This document shows, one piece after another, positions 6,731 through 9,767 of a stretch of 9,767 bases of DNA. The DNA is from RPQJ01 sp035554635 (GTDB taxonomy: Bacteria > Pseudomonadota > Gammaproteobacteria > Steroidobacterales > Steroidobacteraceae). The position numbers were made by a program, and so were the translations under genes. Numbering within the stretch: the stretch's first letter is position 1; each line of letters begins with the position of its first letter. Location of the stretch: contig DATMIB010000163.1 in the NCBI GenBank assembly GCA_035554635.1, positions 1 to 9,767 of the forward strand. Direction: 5' to 3'. A model generated the notes under the pieces. The model saw nothing but the letters and a program-made list of their open reading frames with translations, had not been told where the DNA came from and searched no databases.

Positions 6731-8602
6731 TTACTTCTTGCCGGTCGTCCGGCGCGGAACGTACAGGTCCGTCAGCGAGCCGTCGAATGCCTCGGCTGCC
6801 ATCGCGACCGTCTCGGACAACGTCGGGTGCGGATGCACGGTGAGGCCGATGTCGGCCGCGTCCGCGCCCATCTCGATCGCCAGCATGACCTCCGAGATCA
6901 GGTCGCCCGCGCCCGTGCCGACGATGCCGCCGCCGAGCACGCGATGCGTCGTCGGGTCGAACAGCAGCTTGGTGAAGCCCTCGTCGCGACCGATCGCGAG
7001 CGAGCGGCCGCTTGCCGCCCACGGGAACACGGCTTTTTCGTACGGGACGCCCTTCACTTTCGCATCGGCTTCGGTGAGGCCGGCCCAGGCCACCTCGGGG
7101 TCTGTGTAGGCCACGGACGGGATCGCGCGCGCGTCGAAGTAGCGCTTGTGGCCCGCGATCACCTCGGCCGCGACCTTGGCTTCGTGCGTCGCCTTGTGCG
7201 CAAGCATCGGCTGGCCGACGACGTCGCCGATCGCGAAGATGTGCGGCACGTTCGTACGCTGCTGCCTGTCGACCGGGACGTAGCCGCGTTCGTCGACGGT
7301 GACGCCCGCCTTGTCGCAACCAATGCGCTTGCCGTTCGGCACGCGGCCGACGGCGATCAGCACCTTGTCGTAGACCTGCGCCTCGGGGGCCTTCTCGCCC
7401 TCGAACGTGACGCGCAGTCCTTCGGCAAGCGCCTCGACCCGTGTCACCTTGGTGCGCAGCAGGATCGCCTCGTAGCGCTTGGCAATGCGCTTTTCGAGCG
7501 GCCGCACCAGGTCACGGTCGCAGCCGGGCATGAGGCCGTCGGTCAGCTCGACCACCGTGACACGAACGCCGAGCGCCGCGTACACGGTCGCCATCTCGAG
7601 ACCGATGATGCCGCCGCCGACGACCAGCAGCGTGCGCGGCAACTCGAGTTCGAGCGCACCGGTGGAATCGATGATGCGCGGGTCGTCCGGCAGGCCGGGC
7701 AGGCGCATCGACTCCGAACCCGCGGCGACGATGCAATGGGCGAAGGTGACGGTGCTCGCCTGGCCGTCGTCGGCCGTGACCACGACCGCGTGCTCGTTCT
7801 CGAACGCGGCGACGCCGCGCAGCACGGTCACCTTGCGTTGCTTCGCGAGCGCGGTCAGGCCGCCGGTCAGTCGGCCGACGACCTTGTCCTTCCAGCCGCG
7901 GAGCTTCTGCGCGTCGACCTTCGGTGCGCCAAACTCGACGCCGAACGCGGCCATCTCGTGCGCTTCCTCGATGACCCTGGCCGCGTGCAGCAAGGCCTTG
8001 GACGGGATGCAGCCGACGTTGAGACAGACGCCGCCGAGCGTGGGCCAGCGCTCGACGAGCGCGACCTTGAGCCCGAGGTCCGCGGCCCGGAATGCCGCCG
8101 TGTACCCGCCCGGGCCGGCGCCGATGACCACGACCTCGTAGTCGTACTGCGTCGCCGGTGCGGGTGCAGGCGCTGCCGCTTCGGGAGCCGCACGTCCGGG
8201 CGCAGGGCCGGCCACCTCTTCCGCTCGAAGCGGCTTGATCGGCACCGTCGAGAGGTAGGGTTCGCCGCCGAACGGTTCGGTCTGGCGCGGTCCTGGTGCG
8301 GCGGGCAGTTCTTCCGCCTTGAGCTGCGGTGCGCCGGCCAGTTCCATGATCATCGTGCCGGTGGCGACCTTGTCGCCGGGCTTGACGACGATCTTCGAAA
8401 TCGTGCCAGGCATCGGCGACGGCACGTCCATCGTCGCCTTGTCGCTTTCGAGCGTGACCAGTGGCGTGTCCCGCTCGACCGCATCGCCGACCTTGACCAG
8501 CAGTTCGACGACCGTCACCTCCGCGGTCGTGCCGAGGTCGGGCAGGCGGATCTCGCGCGTCGGCGTGGTCGGCGGCTTGGTGCCGCTGCCTTCGGTGCTC
8601 AT
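6731..8602 (-). CDS. lpdA: Dihydrolipoyl dehydrogenase (pyruvate dehydrogenase E3) with N-terminal lipoyl domain
   Basis: A 623-residue flavoprotein that re-oxidises the dihydrolipoamide of E2 with NAD+. Residues 16-90 are a complete lipoyl domain with the modifiable Lys55 in ESDKATMD. A Pro/Ala-rich linker runs to about 152. The E3 fold follows: FAD-binding GAGPGGYTAA (161-170), the redox disulfide in GGVCLNVGCIPSK (C193 and C198), NAD-binding VVGGGIIGLE (327-336), FAD-contacting AIGDV (457-461), and the C-terminal HPHPTLSE with catalytic His592 and Glu597. E3 without a lipoyl domain is about 470 residues, so the extra length is the lipoyl domain plus linker, an architecture known for example from Neisseria. 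The ATG at 8602 has GAGG 8 bases upstream and overlaps the aceF stop as ATGA, so E2 and E3 are coupled. All catalytic residues are present. Confidence 0.97.
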   Translation of the reverse strand: MSTEGSGTKPPTTPTREIRLPDLGTTAEVTVVELLVKVGDAVERDTPLVTLESDKATMDVPSPMPGTISKIVVKPGDKVATGTMIMELAGAPQLKAEELPAAPGPRQTEPFGGEPYLSTVPIKPLRAEEVAGPAPGRAAPEAAAPAPAPATQYDYEVVVIGAGPGGYTAAFRAADLGLKVALVERWPTLGGVCLNVGCIPSKALLHAARVIEEAHEMAAFGVEFGAPKVDAQKLRGWKDKVVGRLTGGLTALAKQRKVTVLRGVAAFENEHAVVVTADDGQASTVTFAHCIVAAGSESMRLPGLPDDPRIIDSTGALELELPRTLLVVGGGIIGLEMATVYAALGVRVTVVELTDGLMPGCDRDLVRPLEKRIAKRYEAILLRTKVTRVEALAEGLRVTFEGEKAPEAQVYDKVLIAVGRVPNGKRIGCDKAGVTVDERGYVPVDRQQRTNVPHIFAIGDVVGQPMLAHKATHEAKVAAEVIAGHKRYFDARAIPSVAYTDPEVAWAGLTEADAKVKGVPYEKAVFPWAASGRSLAIGRDEGFTKLLFDPTTHRVLGGGIVGTGAGDLISEVMLAIEMGADAADIGLTVHPHPTLSETVAMAAEAFDGSLTDLYVPRRTTGKK

Positions 8603-9767
8603 GGGATCGCCCTCAGCAGCGCGTCGACGTTCGCGAGCGTGTCCGCGAGGAACGAGGTGAAGCGTACGGCGGCCGCGCCGTCGATGACGCGGTGGTCGTA
8701 CGACAGTGACAACGGCAGCATCAGCCGGGGCACGAAACCGCCGTCCTGGTAGACCGGCTTGAACGCCGAACGCGAGACCCCGAGGATCGCCACCTCGGGC
8801 GCATTGATGATCGGCGTGAATGCGGTGCCGCCGATGCCACCCAGGCTCGAGATCGTGAAGCAGCCGCCCTGCATCTCGGCCGCGCTCAGCTTGCCGCCGC
8901 GCGCCTTTTCGCTGAGCTCGCCCAGGTCCCTTGCCAGTTCGAACACGTCCTTGCGGTCGGCGTCGCGCACGACCGGCACGACGAGGCCGTTCGGCGTGTC
9001 GGCTGCGAACCCGAGGTGTACGTACTTCTTGTAGACGAGTTCGCCGGCCTCGGTGTCCAGCGACGCGCAGAACTGCGGGAACTGCTGCAACGCGAGCACG
9101 CAGGCGCGCATGACGAACGCGAGCGGCGTCAGCTTGATGCCGCGCTCGTTGGCCTGCCCCTTGAGGCCGGAGCGCGTCTGTTCCATCGCGGTGATGTCGG
9201 CCTCGTCGAACTGCGTGACGTGCGGCAGGTTGACCCAGCTCGCGTGCAGACGCGGGCCCGAGATCTTCTGGATCCGCGACAACGGCTTGCGCTCGACCGG
9301 TCCGAACGCGGCGAAGTCCACCACGGGGACCCGGGGCAAGGCGGCCCCTGCTCCGGTCACGCCCGCCCCGGTGGTCAGCGCACGCTTGACCCAGGCCTTG
9401 ACGTCCGCGTCGGTGATGCGGCCCTTGGCGCCGGTGCCCTGCACCTTCGCGAGGTCGACACCGAGCTCGCGCGCGAGCTTGCGGATCGAAGGGCTCGCGT
9501 GCGCGCGGGAAAAGCCCGGCTCATCGATCACTCCCTCGCCCGCGCGAGCGGGGCCGCCACCCTCGCCCGCGCCAGCGGGAGAGGGACGGGGTGAGGGTCT
9601 TGCCCCTTCGCCCACGTCACCGGGTCGGGTTGAGGGTCTTGCCCCCTCGCCCGCAGTCGCGGGAGAGGGTTGGGGTGAGGGCTCTACTTTCCGGCCCTCA
9701 CCCGCGCTGCGCGCGACCTCTCCCGCCGGTGTGGGAGAGGTGGCAGCGGGAGAAGTGGCCGACATTT
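8599..9767 (-). CDS. aceF: Pyruvate dehydrogenase E2, dihydrolipoamide acetyltransferase (5' end at or beyond window edge)
   Basis: The visible 388 residues are the C-terminal part of the acetyltransferase core of the pyruvate dehydrogenase complex, which moves acetyl groups from lipoyl-lysine to CoA. Counted from the Met at 9765: residues 1-85 are a repetitive Pro/Ser/Gly/Glu linker. Residues 89-126 are the E1/E3-binding (peripheral subunit-binding) domain (ASPSIRKLARELGVDL, GTGAKGRITDADV). The linker VPVVDFAAFGPVERKPLSRIQKISG leads into the catalytic domain, ending in SYDHRVIDGA with catalytic His358 and Asp362. No lipoyl domain is seen before the binding domain. Known E2 proteins have one to three, so the protein almost certainly continues past base 9767 and that Met is probably internal. 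The sequence stops two bases beyond the Met, so this cannot be proven. It overlaps lpdA by 4 bases. Confidence 0.93.
   Translation of the reverse strand, partial: MSATSPAATSPTPAGEVARSAGEGRKVEPSPQPSPATAGEGARPSTRPGDVGEGARPSPRPSPAGAGEGGGPARAGEGVIDEPGFSRAHASPSIRKLARELGVDLAKVQGTGAKGRITDADVKAWVKRALTTGAGVTGAGAALPRVPVVDFAAFGPVERKPLSRIQKISGPRLHASWVNLPHVTQFDEADITAMEQTRSGLKGQANERGIKLTPLAFVMRACVLALQQFPQFCASLDTEAGELVYKKYVHLGFAADTPNGLVVPVVRDADRKDVFELARDLGELSEKARGGKLSAAEMQGGCFTISSLGGIGGTAFTPIINAPEVAILGVSRSAFKPVYQDGGFVPRLMLPLSLSYDHRVIDGAAAVRFTSFLADTLANVDALLRAIP
8611..8614 (-). promoter_or_regulatory. Ribosome binding site of lpdA
   Basis: On the minus strand GAGG lies 8 bases before the lpdA ATG, inside the last codons of aceF. 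It supports MSTEGSG as the true N-terminus and re-initiation after aceF. Confidence 0.5.
9560..9585. repeat. 26-base palindrome, copy 1
   Basis: Arms CCCTCGCCCGC and GCGGGAGAGGG pair over 11 bases with one mismatch around the 4-base loop GCCA. The arms are identical to those of the copy at 9644-9669. Confidence 0.8.
9592..9645. repeat. Exact 15-base direct repeat
   Basis: TGAGGGTCTTGCCCC occurs at 9592-9606 and again at 9631-9645, 39 bases (13 codons) apart. In the protein this gives two GEGARPS segments. It bounds the degenerate, shortened unit, as expected from tandem duplication followed by a 6-base deletion. Confidence 0.85.
9644..9669. repeat. 26-base palindrome, copy 2
   Basis: Arms CCCTCGCCCGC and GCGGGAGAGGG, loop AGTC. 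Both arms are identical to those of copy 1; only the loop differs, which is typical of dispersed palindromic repeats. Confidence 0.8.
9673..9703. repeat. 10-base perfect inverted repeat joining two elements head to head
   Basis: GGGTGAGGGC (9673-9682) and GCCCTCACCC (9694-9703) are perfect reverse complements separated by 11 bases. They are the outer ends of two palindromic elements in opposite orientation: copy 2 on the left and copy 3 on the right. Confidence 0.8.
9716..9741. repeat. 26-base palindrome, copy 3 (inverted orientation)
   Basis: Arms ACCTCTCCCGC and GTGGGAGAGGT pair over 11 bases with one mismatch around the loop CGGT. The CCCTCACCC flank is on the left on the plus strand, the opposite side from copies 1 and 2, so this copy is inverted. 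Confidence 0.75.

Larger units (their letters stand above)
9531..9741. repeat. Cluster of palindromic repeat elements inside the E2 linker coding region
   Basis: About 210 bases of aceF consist of repeated units resembling CCCTCACCCC(N)CCCTCTCCCGC NNNN GCGGGMGAGGG. Three well-formed palindromes (9560-9585, 9644-9669, 9716-9741), one degenerate unit between the first two (about 9603-9641, six bases shorter), and a partial unit (about 9531-9551) can be seen. Every spacing is a multiple of three, so the gene stays open and the repeats encode PSPQPSPATAGEGAR, PSTRPGDVGEGAR and PSPRPSPAGAGEGGG. Similar strings occur, from memory, as dispersed repeats in many high-GC proteobacterial genomes. Confidence 0.85.

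Noticed and set aside
6740..6753. Small hairpin GCCGG TCGT CCGGC near the convergent junction, considered as a terminator
   Set aside because: It lies inside the end of lpdA, is not followed by a T tract on either strand, and the 17-base intergenic gap shows no other terminator. Short GC hairpins are common at this base composition.
5834..8752. A 972-codon open frame on the plus strand running from inside nth, across DUF1841, and antisense to lpdA
   Set aside because: Its translation is Arg/Ala/His-rich with no recognisable domain, and it overlaps three genes with clear family motifs and active-site residues. Long antisense frames are expected in GC-rich DNA.
9531..9741. Repeat cluster considered as a CRISPR array
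   Set aside because: Spacing is irregular and short, there are no unique spacers, units occur in both orientations, and the whole stretch is in frame within aceF.
9716..9767. Met at 9765 taken as a certain start of a complete aceF
   Set aside because: No ribosome binding site can be seen because the window ends two bases later, and the expected lipoyl domain is missing. The gene is annotated as running off the edge instead.

Overview
This is a GC-rich (about two-thirds or more G+C by eye), densely coding chromosomal window. It most likely comes from a gammaproteobacterium. The evidence is the gene order metG, rnfABCDGE, nth on the plus strand, the DUF1841 gene after nth, and a pyruvate dehydrogenase E3 with its own lipoyl domain. 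I cannot name a genus from the sequence.

Plus strand, 1-6713. The window opens inside metG (methionyl-tRNA synthetase), whose last 186 codons include the C-terminal tRNA-binding domain. After 25 bases, with a clear ribosome binding site, comes a complete Rnf (Rsx) complex: rnfA, rnfB, rnfC, rnfD, rnfG, rnfE. It is a membrane oxidoreductase that couples electron transfer between NADH and ferredoxin or flavodoxin to Na+ or H+ movement. All expected cofactor residues are present: eight Fe-S cysteines plus the CxxCx4C...C cluster in RnfB, two CxxCxxCxxxCP clusters in RnfC, flavinylated threonines in RnfD and RnfG, and one cysteine pair each in RnfA and RnfE. rnfE overlaps nth (endonuclease III), which overlaps a DUF1841 gene. 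From rnfA to DUF1841, eight genes run with no intergenic base, and every junction is a 1-, 4- or 20-base overlap.

Minus strand, 6731-9767. This half converges on the first with a 17-base gap. Read in its own direction it holds aceF (pyruvate dehydrogenase E2, 5' end outside the window) and then lpdA (E3, dihydrolipoyl dehydrogenase with an N-terminal lipoyl domain), overlapping by ATGA. The upstream part of the operon, presumably aceE, is not in view.

The genes are housekeeping and I see no undescribed system or mobile island. The most unusual feature is in the E2 linker just before the subunit-binding domain. It is built from in-frame copies of a 26-base palindromic repeat element (arms about CCCTCNCCCGC) and its degenerate derivatives, so a selfish or structural DNA repeat appears to have been taken into an essential protein. 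A second lead is the DUF1841 protein, a conserved unknown coupled to Rnf and Nth, which shows a regular His/Glu pattern that could be a helical metal site.
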